Shown: positions 52,568 to 61,132 of the stretch, in pieces
Layout of the letters: each line of letters begins with the position of its first letter
How positions within the stretch are numbered: the stretch's first letter is position 1
From: Streptomyces sp. Tu6071
Lineage (GTDB): Bacteria > Actinomycetota > Actinomycetes > Streptomycetales > Streptomycetaceae
NCBI RefSeq assembly: GCF_000213055.1
Contig: NZ_CM001165.1
Span: 7,185,445-7,249,444 of the forward strand
DNA length: 64,000 bases
Direction: 5' to 3'
Notes under the pieces: generated by a model
The model's input: the letters and a program-made list of their open reading frames with translations, nothing else
The model's database searches: none
What the model was told of the DNA's origin: nothing
Made by a program: the position numbers and the translations under genes

Positions 52568-53584
52568 ATGGGCGAGGCACTGGGAGTCGCGGTGCTCGGC
52601 GCCGGGCACATGGGCGCCGACCACGTACGACGTCTCGACCGGGTGGTGAGCGGTGCGCGCGTCGCGGCCGTCGCCGACCCGGACGCGGACCGGGCGCGGG
52701 CGGCGGGGGGAGACCTGCCGGGCTGCACCCTGCACACGGACGCGCTGGCCGCTCTCGACGCGCCCGGGGTCGAGGCGGTGCTCATCGCCTCGCCGGCGGA
52801 GGCGCACGAGGCGGCGCTCCTCGGCTGCTTCGAGCGCGGCCTGCCCGTCCTGTGCGAGAAGCCCCTCGCCCCCGACGCGCGCGGTGCGCTGCGGCTCGCC
52901 GAGGCGGAGGCCGCGAGCGGCGGCCGGCTCGCGCGCGTCGGCTTCATGCGCCGCTACGACCCCGAGTACCAGGCCCTGAAGGAGTTGCTCGACGGAGGCA
53001 AGCTCGGCCGCCCCCTCATGCTGCACTGCACCCACCGCAACGTCTCCTCGCCGCCGCACTTCACCTCCGAGATGCTCATCGGAAGCTCCGTCTCGCACGA
53101 GATCGACGCGGCGCGCTGGCTGCTCGGCGAGGAGATCGACGCCGTCACCGTGCTGCGCCCGCGCCCCACCGCGCACGCCCCGCAGGGGCTCAAGGACCCG
53201 CAGTTCGTCGTCATGGAGACGAGCGGCGGCGTCCTCGTCGACGTCGAGATCTACGTCAACTCGGGCTTCGGCTACCAGGTGCGCTGCGAGGCGGTGTGCG
53301 AGGGCGGCAGCGCGCGCATCGGCGAGGACCACGCGATGGTCGTGCACTCCGCGGCCGGCGCGGGCCAGGAGATCGCGCAGGACTACCTCACGCGCTTCGC
53401 GGAGGCGTACGACACGGAGGTACGGGACTGGGTCGCCGCGGTCCGCGCGGGCGGTCCCGCCGACGGGCCGAGCGTGTGGGACGGGTACGTCGCGAGCGTC
53501 GTCGCCGAGGCGGGCATCGCCTCGCTGAACTCGGGCGCGCGCGTACCGGTACGGCTCGCGCCGAAGCCTGGGATCTACGCCTGA
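52568..53584 (+). CDS. Gfo/Idh/MocA oxidoreductase, inositol-dehydrogenase-like
   Basis: A 338-residue NAD-dependent dehydrogenase. [19 protein letters not shown] is the Rossmann start, [13 protein letters not shown] the Glu-Lys-Pro signature, [19 protein letters not shown] a segment common in inositol 2-dehydrogenases, and [16 protein letters not shown] the substrate-site segment with Asp and His. ATG 52568 has AGGAGG at six bases. It stands alone, without the iol genes that would confirm inositol as substrate. Confidence 0.9.
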   Translation: MGEALGVAVLGAGHMGADHVRRLDRVVSGARVAAVADPDADRARAAGGDLPGCTLHTDALAALDAPGVEAVLIASPAEAHEAALLGCFERGLPVLCEKPLAPDARGALRLAEAEAASGGRLARVGFMRRYDPEYQALKELLDGGKLGRPLMLHCTHRNVSSPPHFTSEMLIGSSVSHEIDAARWLLGEEIDAVTVLRPRPTAHAPQGLKDPQFVVMETSGGVLVDVEIYVNSGFGYQVRCEAVCEGGSARIGEDHAMVVHSAAGAGQEIAQDYLTRFAEAYDTEVRDWVAAVRAGGPADGPSVWDGYVASVVAEAGIASLNSGARVPVRLAPKPGIYA

Positions 53585-53614
53585 GGCCCGGCGACTACGC
53601 CCGAGGCCACGGAG
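53575..53614. repeat. 20-base tandem copy at the end of the Gfo/Idh gene
   Basis: Units 53575-53594 and 53595-53614 match over most of their length, including CTACGCC(T/C)GAGGCC. The first unit carries the stop codon of the dehydrogenase gene; in the second, TGA has become CGA. Confidence 0.6.
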
Positions 53615-53660
53615 TCCCGGGTCCGACACGCGGCGTCCACGACCGGGCCCCCCGCGTCCA

Positions 53661-53700
53661 CGCCCGTACGCGCGCGCTCACGCCCGTACGCGTGCGCTCA
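53661..53700. repeat. 20-base tandem copy at the end of the TetR gene
   Basis: Units 53661-53680 and 53681-53700 match at 19 of 20 bases. The second contains the stop of the minus-strand TetR gene (53698-53700); the first has the same triplet at 53678-53680. Confidence 0.75.
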
Positions 53701-54267
53701 CGCCCACGCCTTCGCGAGCCGCGCCGCGTGCGCGCGCAGGGCGGTGGCGTCCGGCGCCGGGGAGCCCGACATGACGAGGAGCACCACGGGCCCGCACAGC
53801 TCGGCCGCGGCGAAGCGGTCCTCGGGCACCCCGCCGAGGGTCCCGCGCACCCTGGCGAGCACCTCGCGGGCCGGTTCGCCGAGCAGATCGGCACCGGCGA
53901 CGAGCTTGCCCACCTCGGGGTCGTGCTGCGCCTCGCCGAGCAGCGCCCGGTAGGCCGCGCCCGCGTCCGAGCCGGTCAGGAAGGCGGCGAGCGCGGTGAG
54001 GAAGCCGGTGAGCTGCCGCTCCGGGTCGGCCTCGTCGGGGACCGCCAGCTCCTTGGGGAGGTCCGCCGCGCACGCCTCGACGAGGAGGTGGGCCTTCGTC
54101 GGCCACCAGCGGTAGACCGTCATGCGGCCGACACCCGCGCGCTCCGCGATGCCCTTCATGGTCATGGCGCCGTAGCCGACGTCGACGAGCAGGTCGTCGA
54201 CGGCGTGGAGCACCGCGAGACGGGCGGCCTCGCTGCGCGGGCGTCCCTGGGGGGCGGAACCGGTCAT
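53698..54267 (-). CDS. TetR-family transcriptional regulator
   Basis: A 189-residue repressor. The N-terminal helix-turn-helix reads GYGAMTMKGIAERAGVGRMT and then VYRWWPTKAHLL; the C-terminal ligand domain is of the TetR_C type with an Ala/Leu-rich helical core. ATG 54267 gives the typical N-terminus MTGSAPQGRPRSEAARLAVL. It lies 79 bases downstream of the MFS gene on the same strand, and probably controls that pump. Confidence 0.9.
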   Translation of the reverse strand: MTGSAPQGRPRSEAARLAVLHAVDDLLVDVGYGAMTMKGIAERAGVGRMTVYRWWPTKAHLLVEACAADLPKELAVPDEADPERQLTGFLTALAAFLTGSDAGAAYRALLGEAQHDPEVGKLVAGADLLGEPAREVLARVRGTLGGVPEDRFAAAELCGPVVLLVMSGSPAPDATALRAHAARLAKAWA

Positions 54268-54346
54268 GCGGACAGGGTAGCGAGCACCCCGGCTGCCGTG
54301 CCCCGAAGCGGGGGAGCCGCGCTCCGCCGGACGGGAGTCCCCCGCC

Positions 54347-55840
54347 TCACGACGCGGTACGGGCCCGGCGGTGGGCACGCGTGAGGCCGCCCACCACGAG
54401 AGCCCCGGCGACGAGGGTGATCAGGGCGGCGGCGCGCAGCGCGGTGTCCCCGCCGTGCGTGAACGCCGTGACGATCGCGGAGTGCGCGCCCGGAGTCGCC
54501 TCCAGCGCCTCCGAGACGGTGTGCGGCGCGGGGCCGTGGCCGCCGGGACGGGACGGCAGGTGGTGGGTGAAGGACGCCGTGAGGATCGTGCCGACGACGG
54601 CGACGCCCAGCGCGCTGCCGAGTTCGCGGGTCGCGGACTGGAGGCCGCCCGCGATGCCCGCGCGTTCCAGCGGCAGCCCCGCCGCGATCTCGGCGGTCAG
54701 CGTGGGCACGGCGAGCATGATGCCGAGCCCGACGACGAACAGGCACGCGCCGTACCAGGGGTAGGCGAGGTCCGTCGTGAGGGAGAGCCCGGCGAGTCCG
54801 GCGCTCGTGAGCGCGAAGGCGGCCGTGAGCGTCGCGGGCACCCCGAAGCGCCTGACGAGCGCGGGGACGTGGCGGCTGCCGAGGAGCAACGGGATCGTCA
54901 CGGGGATGATGCCGACGCCCGCCCGGAGCACGGACCAGCCGCGCCCGTACTGGAGCAGCGAGGCGTTGACGTAGAAGAGCCCGAAGCTGCCGAAGAACGC
55001 GACGGTCATGCCGAGCGCGGCCCCGGCGAGCCGCGCGTCGCGGAAGAGGCGCGGGTCGAGCATGGGGTGCCGTATCCGCAGCTCCAGGAGCACCCACACC
55101 ACTCCGAGGAGGAGGCACGCGGCGAAGGCGGTGACGACGGGCACGCTCGACCAGCCCTTTTCGGGGCCCTCGATGATGCCGAGCAGCAGTGCCACGACGG
55201 CCGCGACGAACAGGGCCGTGCCCGGCACGTCGATCCGCCGCGCGTGCCGCGCGCTGCGCGGGGCGACCGCCGCCGCCCAGGCCAGGCAGGCGGCGGCGAC
55301 GACGGCGACGGCCACGAAGAGGGTGTGCCAGGAGCCGCGGCTGAGCAGCGTCCCGCCGCCGATGTTGCCGACGACTCCGCCGATGCCGGTGGCCGCCGCC
55401 CAGACCGCGAGGGCGTGACCGCGCCGCTCGGGCGCCGTCGCGTGGAGCAGGACGCCGACGCAGTTCGGCAGGACGCAGGCCGCTCCGAGACCCGTGAGCG
55501 CGCGGCCGAGGAGCATGAGCGGGACGTTCGGCGCCGCGGCGGAGACGAGCGCGCCGAGGGCGACGACGGCGAGGCCGGTCAGCAGCGCGCCCTTGCGCCC
55601 GAACTTGTCGCCCGCGGCGCCCGCCGGGATGACGAGGCAGGCGAAGACGACGACGTAGGCGTCCACGATCCACAGGAGCTGGTCGGCGGACGGATGGAGC
55701 GAGGAGGCGGCCAGCTGCGGCACGGCGAGATTGATCGCGGCGACGAAGCCGACGACGAGGGCGGTGCACACGCTCAGGCAGGCGAGCACCAGGCCCTGGC
55801 GCCGCGCGGGCACGGCGGGGCGGTCCACGGTGGAGGTCAC
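54347..55840 (-). CDS. MFS drug transporter, DHA2 type (14 helices)
   Basis: A 497-residue exporter. VGFVAAINLAVPQLAASSLH is the motif D1 equivalent with Asn for Asp, GDKFGRKGALLTGLAVVALG motif A, and GLGAACVLPNCVGVLLHAT the antiporter motif region. GTG 55840 has AAGGA at six bases. It forms a unit with the TetR gene; the promoter gap has an inverted repeat. Substrate unknown. Confidence 0.9.
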   Translation of the reverse strand: MTSTVDRPAVPARRQGLVLACLSVCTALVVGFVAAINLAVPQLAASSLHPSADQLLWIVDAYVVVFACLVIPAGAAGDKFGRKGALLTGLAVVALGALVSAAAPNVPLMLLGRALTGLGAACVLPNCVGVLLHATAPERRGHALAVWAAATGIGGVVGNIGGGTLLSRGSWHTLFVAVAVVAAACLAWAAAVAPRSARHARRIDVPGTALFVAAVVALLLGIIEGPEKGWSSVPVVTAFAACLLLGVVWVLLELRIRHPMLDPRLFRDARLAGAALGMTVAFFGSFGLFYVNASLLQYGRGWSVLRAGVGIIPVTIPLLLGSRHVPALVRRFGVPATLTAAFALTSAGLAGLSLTTDLAYPWYGACLFVVGLGIMLAVPTLTAEIAAGLPLERAGIAGGLQSATRELGSALGVAVVGTILTASFTHHLPSRPGGHGPAPHTVSEALEATPGAHSAIVTAFTHGGDTALRAAALITLVAGALVVGGLTRAHRRARTAS

Positions 55841-55872
55841 GGAGGTTCCTTCTCGGACAGGTTTCGAGGCAT

Positions 55873-55907
55873 CGTGCACTGAAAAAGTAGCACGCATACG
55901 GTGCACG
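55873..55907. promoter_or_regulatory. TetR operator candidate before the MFS gene
   Basis: CGTGCAC (55873-55879) and GTGCACG (55901-55907) are inverted copies 21 bases apart, and each contains the palindrome GTGCAC. They flank an AT-rich segment 40-60 bases upstream of the MFS start where the promoter should lie. Confidence 0.5.
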
Positions 55908-55934
55908 GTGTCTCGTAAATGGCCGAGGAGACGG

Positions 55935-55979
55935 CGCGGCCCCGTTCCCGCACCGTCCCGGTACGGGAACGGGGCCGCG
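55935..55979. terminator. Hairpin terminator after the GH87 gene
   Basis: A perfect 16-base-pair stem (55935-55950 with 55964-55979) with a 13-base loop, 24 bases past the stop of the minus-strand glucanase gene. Confidence 0.8.
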
Positions 55980-56002
55980 TCACGGGGCCGCCGCGGCGGC
56001 CC

Positions 56003-57781
56003 CTACTTCGCCTCCGGCCACGTCGCGCAGTCGTCCCACGTCGTGTCCCAGCCGCTGTTGTCGCCCGTGTCGTCGAGCGTGAAGGTGCCGCTGCCCTCGG
56101 GGAAGGGGCAGTTGTACGTCCCGGCCGCGCCGACACCGCTCGCGTGCACGCCGCCGATCGCGACCTGGCCCGGCGTCTCCGCCTGGACGACGACGGTCCC
56201 CGCCCCGTCCACCGTCGCCCCGTCGACCGTCACGTTCCGTACCGCCTTGCCCGTGCCGCCGCCCGAGACGAACTCGAAGGCGCTGTACGGGCTGTCGGTG
56301 AAGGTGGTGTCCGTGATGTTCACCTTCGCCTCGATGTCGCTGTCGTACGCGTCGACCCGCAGCGCGCCCATGGGGTGGCCCCAGTTGGGGTTGAGCGCGC
56401 CGGTGCGCACGAGGGTGTTGCCCGAGACGGTGATGGTCCCCGCGAGCGGGAAGAAGGGATCGGCGAACTTCTGGTTGGAGATCGCGATGCCGCTGCCGAG
56501 CGCGTTGGTGTCGGAGACCAGGTTGTTGCTCACCGTGATGTCGGTGCCGCCGTAGATCGCGATGCCGTTGGCGAGGTTCGGCTGCGAGATGGTGTTGGAG
56601 TCGAAGACCGAGCCGGTGTCCGGGGCGTTGAGCGACCACATCGCGAGGGCGTCGTCGCCGTTGTTGCGCAGGAAGTTCTGGCGCACCTCGACGTTCTTCG
56701 CGCTGCCGTTGAGGTTGAGGCCGTCCGCCGTGGTGTCGACGATGCGGTTGCCCTCCACGACGAGGTCGTCGTTGTTCCCGGTCAGCCACAGGCCGACCTT
56801 GAGGTGCTGGAGCCACATCCCCGAGACCGACGAGCCGGGTCCGAGCGAGCCGTTGACGAAGTTGTCGGGGCTGGAGTCGTTGCGCTCGGTCACCTCGCCG
56901 ATGACGGCGAAGTCCTTGAGGTGGACCCCGCCCGCCGCGTTCGACTGGTTGATGAAGCTGGAGGAGTGCACGACGGAGTACCAGCTCCCGGCGCCCTGGA
57001 GCGTCACGTCCTCGACGCCGCTGAGCGAGGAGTTCACGGCGTAGTCCCCCTCCGGTATCCACACCGTGCCGCCCTTGGCGGCGGCGATCGCCTCGCGGAA
57101 CGCCTGCGTCGAGTCGCCCTGACCGCTCGGGTCGGCGCCGTGGTCGACGACGGACACCGAACCGGCGGGCCGCGTGGCGGGCGCGGCGACCTGCTCGAAG
57201 TCCGCGACGTCCACGGTCACCTCGGCCGAGGCGGTGAGCGTCACGGTGTCGCCCGCCGCGAGGTCCTGGCCGAGCAGCACGCGCGCGTTGTCGAGCAGGT
57301 GGTGCGTCTTGGCGCCCACGATCCAGGGGGTGTCCACGTAGGAGTACTTCGAGGTGAGCGCGAGCTTCGCGTCGCTCGCCTCCCCGTTGACGGCGAGCGC
57401 GAGGTCCCCGGTCCGCCCGTCGGCGATGTTGTACGCGACCGTGAGGGCGTTCGCCGCCCGCGGCACGGTGAAGGTGATGCTCTGCCCGGCCCCGAGCCGG
57501 ACCGCGCGCCGCCCGGAGGACTCGGAGGCCACGGTCCCCTGCGTGTCATCGGGGCCGATGACGGTGCCCGCGCTCTCGGCGTCCTCCGCCTCCACGGAGG
57601 TGAAGGGGAGCGAGGCACCGGCCGCCGCGGCGGCGGGGCGCGGGGCGACGGGGCGGGGCGCGGCGCTCGCGGTGGGCGCGAGCAGCGCGGCGGTGGTCGC
57701 CGCGGCGGCGACGGCGACCGCGAGGGGGAGCAGTCGCCGGGGTGCGGAGGGGGGAGTGGCCGAGCTGGTGGTCATGGGCAT
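56003..57781 (-). CDS. Secreted GH87-type alpha-1,3-glucanase (mycodextranase-like)
   Basis: A 592-residue exported protein. Residues 1-40 are a signal peptide (LLPLAVAVAAAATTAALLAP core). Residues about 60-200 form a CBM35-like binding domain, and about 205-530 a right-handed beta-helix that begins VSVVDHGADPSGQGDSTQAF. DTTADGLNLNG gives Asp353 and RNNGDDALAMWS gives Asp376 and Asp377. The spacing of 23 and 24 residues equals that of the three catalytic aspartates known in GH87 alpha-1,3-glucanases. It would cut alpha-1,3-glucan, a fungal wall polymer. The start is uncertain: ATG 57781 is chosen, ATG 57820 has a better but distant GGAAGG. Confidence 0.83.
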   Translation of the reverse strand: MPMTTSSATPPSAPRRLLPLAVAVAAAATTAALLAPTASAAPRPVAPRPAAAAAGASLPFTSVEAEDAESAGTVIGPDDTQGTVASESSGRRAVRLGAGQSITFTVPRAANALTVAYNIADGRTGDLALAVNGEASDAKLALTSKYSYVDTPWIVGAKTHHLLDNARVLLGQDLAAGDTVTLTASAEVTVDVADFEQVAAPATRPAGSVSVVDHGADPSGQGDSTQAFREAIAAAKGGTVWIPEGDYAVNSSLSGVEDVTLQGAGSWYSVVHSSSFINQSNAAGGVHLKDFAVIGEVTERNDSSPDNFVNGSLGPGSSVSGMWLQHLKVGLWLTGNNDDLVVEGNRIVDTTADGLNLNGSAKNVEVRQNFLRNNGDDALAMWSLNAPDTGSVFDSNTISQPNLANGIAIYGGTDITVSNNLVSDTNALGSGIAISNQKFADPFFPLAGTITVSGNTLVRTGALNPNWGHPMGALRVDAYDSDIEAKVNITDTTFTDSPYSAFEFVSGGGTGKAVRNVTVDGATVDGAGTVVVQAETPGQVAIGGVHASGVGAAGTYNCPFPEGSGTFTLDDTGDNSGWDTTWDDCATWPEAK

Positions 57782-58148
57782 GTCACTCGGGACGGCAGTG
57801 CGCTTTTCGCTGGCACGCATGGAGTGGTGCGCCTTCCTGTGGGGGGAGGAACGCCCGCCGTGGGCACGGTGGGGCGGCCTAGGCGGGCCTCACCCTAGGT
57901 GTGTCGTGCGCGTCACAGCAAGGCATCAACAAGGTTTCGTGAATTCCTGCTGACACAGTGGAAGTTTTCGAGGTTCGCACACACTCCGCAGCCCCGGTCC
58001 CCGACCTGCGGACTTCCGTCCTTCGGCCCTCGTGACGTGCTTCCGAGGGGCTTTCAGGGCGCACGGACCTGCCGGTCCCGGCCGTGAAGCGCTTGCCGGG
58101 CGTCCGGACCTCTGTGGAAGCGCATCACCGCACGACGTCGGATAACAA
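57782..58148. other. Gap between the divergent GH87 and LacI genes
   Basis: About 370 bases with no gene. It holds two CCTAGG palindromes within 57877-57900 and an AT-richer stretch (57915-57985) where the glucanase promoter could lie. The right end runs into the LacI promoter described separately. Confidence 0.6.
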
Positions 58149-58176
58149 GCAAGAGCTGCGTTAATCTTGCGGTCAT
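58149..58176 (+). promoter_or_regulatory. Leaderless-type promoter and LacI operator
   Basis: TAATCT (58162-58167) ends seven bases before ATG 58175, and there is no ribosome site, so transcription probably starts at the ATG. GCAAGA (58149-58154) and TCTTGC (58165-58170) form an inverted repeat over the -10 box. The segment ATCTTGCGGTCAT (58164-58176) recurs before the binding-protein gene, which suggests autoregulation by the LacI protein. Confidence 0.6.
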
Positions 58177-59188
58177 GACGCGACGAATTGCTCAGGTGGC
58201 CAAGAAGGTCGGGGTCAGCGAAGCAACGGTGAGCCGGGTGCTCAATGGGCGGCCCGGCGTCGCCGAGGCCACCCGGCAGTCCGTGCTGACGGCCCTCGAC
58301 GTCCTCGGTTACGAGCGGCCGACCCAGCTGCGCGGGGAGCGTGCCCGCCTCGTCGGGCTCGTCCTGCCCGAACTCCAGAACCCGATCTTCCCCGCCTTCG
58401 CCGAGGTGATCGGCGGCACCCTCGCCCAGCAGGGGCTCACCCCCGTGCTGTGCACCCAGACCAAGGGCGGGGTCTCCGAGGCCGACTACATCGAACTCCT
58501 CCTCCAGCAGCAGGTGTCCGGGGTGGTGTTCGCGGGTGGTGCCTACGCCCAGGCCGACGCCTCGCACGAGCACTACCGGGTACTCGCCGACCGGCAGATC
58601 CCCGTGGTGCTCATCAACGCCGCCATAGAGACCCTCGGTTTCCGCACCGTCTCCTGCGACGACGGCGTGGCGCTCGAACAGGCGTGGCGCCACCTCGCCT
58701 CGCTCGGCCACGAGCGCATCGGGCTCGTGCTCGGCCCCGAGGGCCACATGCCCTCGCGACGCAAGCTCGTGATGGCCCGCGCGGTGGCGCGCGCGGCGGG
58801 CGGCGAGCTGCCGCCGGAGCGCGTGGTGCGCGCGATGTTCTCGCTGGAGGGCGGCCAGGCCGCCGCCTCGCGCCTGCTCGACCAGGGCGTCACGGGAATC
58901 ATCTGCGCGAGCGACCCGCTCGCCCTCGGCGCGGTGCGTGCCGCCCGCAGGCGCGGCCTCGACGTCCCCGGACAGGTCTCCGTCGTCGGCTACGACGACT
59001 CGGCCTTCATGAACTGCGCGGAGCCGCCGCTCACCACCGTGCGCCAGCCCATCGAGGCGATGGGCCGCGCCGCCGTGGAACTTTTGAGCCTCCAGATCGG
59101 CGGGCGCACCGTCCCGCCGGGCGAACTGCTCTTCGAGCCCGAACTCGTCGTGCGCGGCTCGACGGGACAGGCCCCGCGCAACGGCTGA
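58175..59188 (+). CDS. LacI-family repressor of the alpha-glucoside operon
   Basis: A 337-residue repressor. RIAQVAKKVGVSEATVSRVL is the helix-turn-helix and NGRPGVAEATRQSV the hinge side. The sugar-binding domain begins LVGLVLPELQNPIFPAF and includes IICASDPLALGAVRAARRRG and VVGYDDSAFMNCAEPPLTTV. It is of the same group as Streptomyces MalR and Reg1, but I do not claim orthology. It is co-directional with, and 577 bases before, the sugar importer genes and should repress them until an alpha-glucoside binds. Confidence 0.92.
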   Translation: MTRRIAQVAKKVGVSEATVSRVLNGRPGVAEATRQSVLTALDVLGYERPTQLRGERARLVGLVLPELQNPIFPAFAEVIGGTLAQQGLTPVLCTQTKGGVSEADYIELLLQQQVSGVVFAGGAYAQADASHEHYRVLADRQIPVVLINAAIETLGFRTVSCDDGVALEQAWRHLASLGHERIGLVLGPEGHMPSRRKLVMARAVARAAGGELPPERVVRAMFSLEGGQAAASRLLDQGVTGIICASDPLALGAVRAARRRGLDVPGQVSVVGYDDSAFMNCAEPPLTTVRQPIEAMGRAAVELLSLQIGGRTVPPGELLFEPELVVRGSTGQAPRNG

Positions 59189-59200
59189 ACAGAGCACGCG

Positions 59201-59260
59201 GGGGCGGTACGGGGACGGGGCGGACACCACGCGGTGTCCGCCCCGTCCCCGTACCGCCCC
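59201..59260. terminator. Very long hairpin terminator after the LacI gene
   Basis: A perfect 28-base-pair stem (59201-59228 with 59233-59260) with loop ACGC, 12 bases past the LacI stop. It isolates the regulator gene from the importer operon. Confidence 0.9.
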
Positions 59261-59676
59261 TCCCTCATCCGTGCCGGGCCCCGTCCCGTCAAGTCCCCGG
59301 ACAGTGCGGAGTCCATAACTTTCAGAACACCGTCCGGTCTCCGTCAGGTCTTCGCCCTTGAGCGCGCACTCCGGAGCGTGTCCGTCCGGCCGTGCGCAAC
59401 CGGGCGGAGTGACGCATTCCACGCCCCGTACGGGAACGTTCCGGGGCACTCTGAGGGGGCCGCCGTCCCCCTCGCCCGAGGGTCCCCCGTTTGTGGCGCC
59501 GTGCCAGGTCACAGCAGGATCACGACCGCCGAACCCGCTGCTCAGAGGCCCCCTCGGGGCGCCCGTGCGCGGGCCGGGGGCGCGGCACACCACCGGCCGC
59601 TCACAGATAGCCCCTGCGGGTACCCGCCCTCGGCCGCATCCATGCCGCTGTCAAAGAATTGCGAAATCGCGGCGAC
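59261..59676. other. Gap before the alpha-glucoside importer genes
   Basis: About 420 bases without a gene. The 59300-59330 part is AT-richer and contains CATAACTTTCAGAA, a possible promoter or operator element. Nothing else can be named with confidence. Confidence 0.5.
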
Positions 59677-59689
59677 ATCTTGCGGACAT
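59677..59689 (+). promoter_or_regulatory. LacI operator candidate before the binding-protein gene
   Basis: ATCTTGCGGACAT agrees at 12 of 13 bases with ATCTTGCGGTCAT at the LacI gene's own start (58164-58176). A related ATTGCGAAAT lies just upstream (59659-59668). It sits 77 bases before ATG 59766, inside the probable promoter region. Confidence 0.55.
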
Positions 59690-59765
59690 TCGTGGTTAGT
59701 GATTGAGTGAGCGCCGCCACACAGCGAAGCAGCTGTGGGTTTCCCATCCCTAGAGGGGTCCACCG

Positions 59766-61124
59766 ATGAGAAGCTCCGGGTTCCGCCGTACTTGTACCGT
59801 TGCTGTTGTGTCCGCCCTGGCGCTGACGAGCCTGGCCGCCTGCGGCTCGGACGACGACAGCAAGGGCAGCTCCGCCGGCGGCAAGACGAAGATCACCGTC
59901 AACTGCGAGCCGCCGAAGAGCGCCAAGATCGACCGGAAGAGCTTCGAGGACGACATCGCGGCGTTCGAGAAGGCCAACAAGGACATCGACGTCACCGCGC
60001 ACGACGCCTTCCCCTGCCAGGACCCCAAGACCTTCGACGCCAAGCTCGCCGGCGGCCAGATGGAGGACGTGTTCTACACGTACTTCACCGACGCCAAGCA
60101 CGTCGTGGACATCAACCAGGCCGCGGACCTGACGCCGTACGTCAAGGACCTCAAGTGGTTCCAGGACATCCGGCAGGAACTGCGCGACGTCTACACCGTC
60201 GACGGCAAGGTCTACGGGGTGCCGCGCACCAACTACTCGATGGGCCTCATCTACAACAAGGCGCTCTTCAAGAAGGCCGGCCTCGACCCCGAGAAGCCCC
60301 CGGCCACATGGGAAGAGGTCCAGGCCGCCGCGAAGAAGATCGCCGGTCTCGGCAACGGCACCGTCGGCTACGCCGACTACAGCGCCCAGAACCAGGGCGG
60401 CTGGCACTTCGGCGCCGAGATCTACTCGCAGGGCGGCTCCCTCGTCACCGAGGACGGCAAGAAGTCCGCGGTCAACACCCCCGAGGGCAAGGCCGTTCTG
60501 CAGAACCTCAAGGACATGCGCTGGCGCGACAACTCGATGGGTAGCAAGCAGCTGCTCATCATCAACGACGTGCAGCAGATGATGGGCTCCGGCAAGCTCG
60601 GCATGTACCTCTCGGCGCCGGACAACATCCCGATCCTCGTCAAGGAGAAGGGCGCGAAGTACGAGGACCTCGGCCTCGCCCCGATGCCCGGCGGCAAGGG
60701 CACCCTCGCGGGCGGTGACGGCTACATGTTCAACAAGAAGGCCACCCCCGCGCAGATCAAGGCCGGCCTGAAGTTCCTGGAGTTCCAGACCAACACCCCC
60801 GGTCAGGGCCTGAACAACTGGAAGCGCGCCGCCGCGAACAAGGCCCCGGTCGGCCTGCCCGAGCCGCGCCTGTGGACCGGTGAGCGCGACCAGAAGGACC
60901 TCGCGCTCAAGAAGCAGTACGCCAACATGCCGGTCGAGAACTACCAGGCGTTCATCGACGGCGCCGACACCGTCAAGCCGAAGCTGGAGCCGGCCGGCGC
61001 CCAGCAGATCTACACCGTCCTCGACTCGGTCGTCTCCTCCGTCCTCACCAAGAAGGACGCGAACATCGACCAGCTCCTCAAGGACGCGGACTCCAAGATC
61101 AACGGCATTCTCGCCCGAGGCTGA
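59766..61124 (+). CDS. ABC alpha-glucoside transporter, solute-binding lipoprotein
   Basis: A 452-residue binding protein. The signal ends in lipobox SLAAC with Cys26 as the lipid anchor. SMGLIYNKALFKKAGLDPEK and AGGDGYMFNKKATPAQIKAG are typical of oligosaccharide-binding proteins. Compared with neighbours it is rich in Lys and Asp, as expected for an extracellular protein. ATG 59766 has GAGGGG at seven bases. It leads an operon with two permeases and a GH13 enzyme, so alpha-linked glucosides such as maltose-type sugars are the likely ligands. Confidence 0.93.
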   Translation: MRSSGFRRTCTVAVVSALALTSLAACGSDDDSKGSSAGGKTKITVNCEPPKSAKIDRKSFEDDIAAFEKANKDIDVTAHDAFPCQDPKTFDAKLAGGQMEDVFYTYFTDAKHVVDINQAADLTPYVKDLKWFQDIRQELRDVYTVDGKVYGVPRTNYSMGLIYNKALFKKAGLDPEKPPATWEEVQAAAKKIAGLGNGTVGYADYSAQNQGGWHFGAEIYSQGGSLVTEDGKKSAVNTPEGKAVLQNLKDMRWRDNSMGSKQLLIINDVQQMMGSGKLGMYLSAPDNIPILVKEKGAKYEDLGLAPMPGGKGTLAGGDGYMFNKKATPAQIKAGLKFLEFQTNTPGQGLNNWKRAAANKAPVGLPEPRLWTGERDQKDLALKKQYANMPVENYQAFIDGADTVKPKLEPAGAQQIYTVLDSVVSSVLTKKDANIDQLLKDADSKINGILARG

Positions 61125-61132
61125 CCACACCC

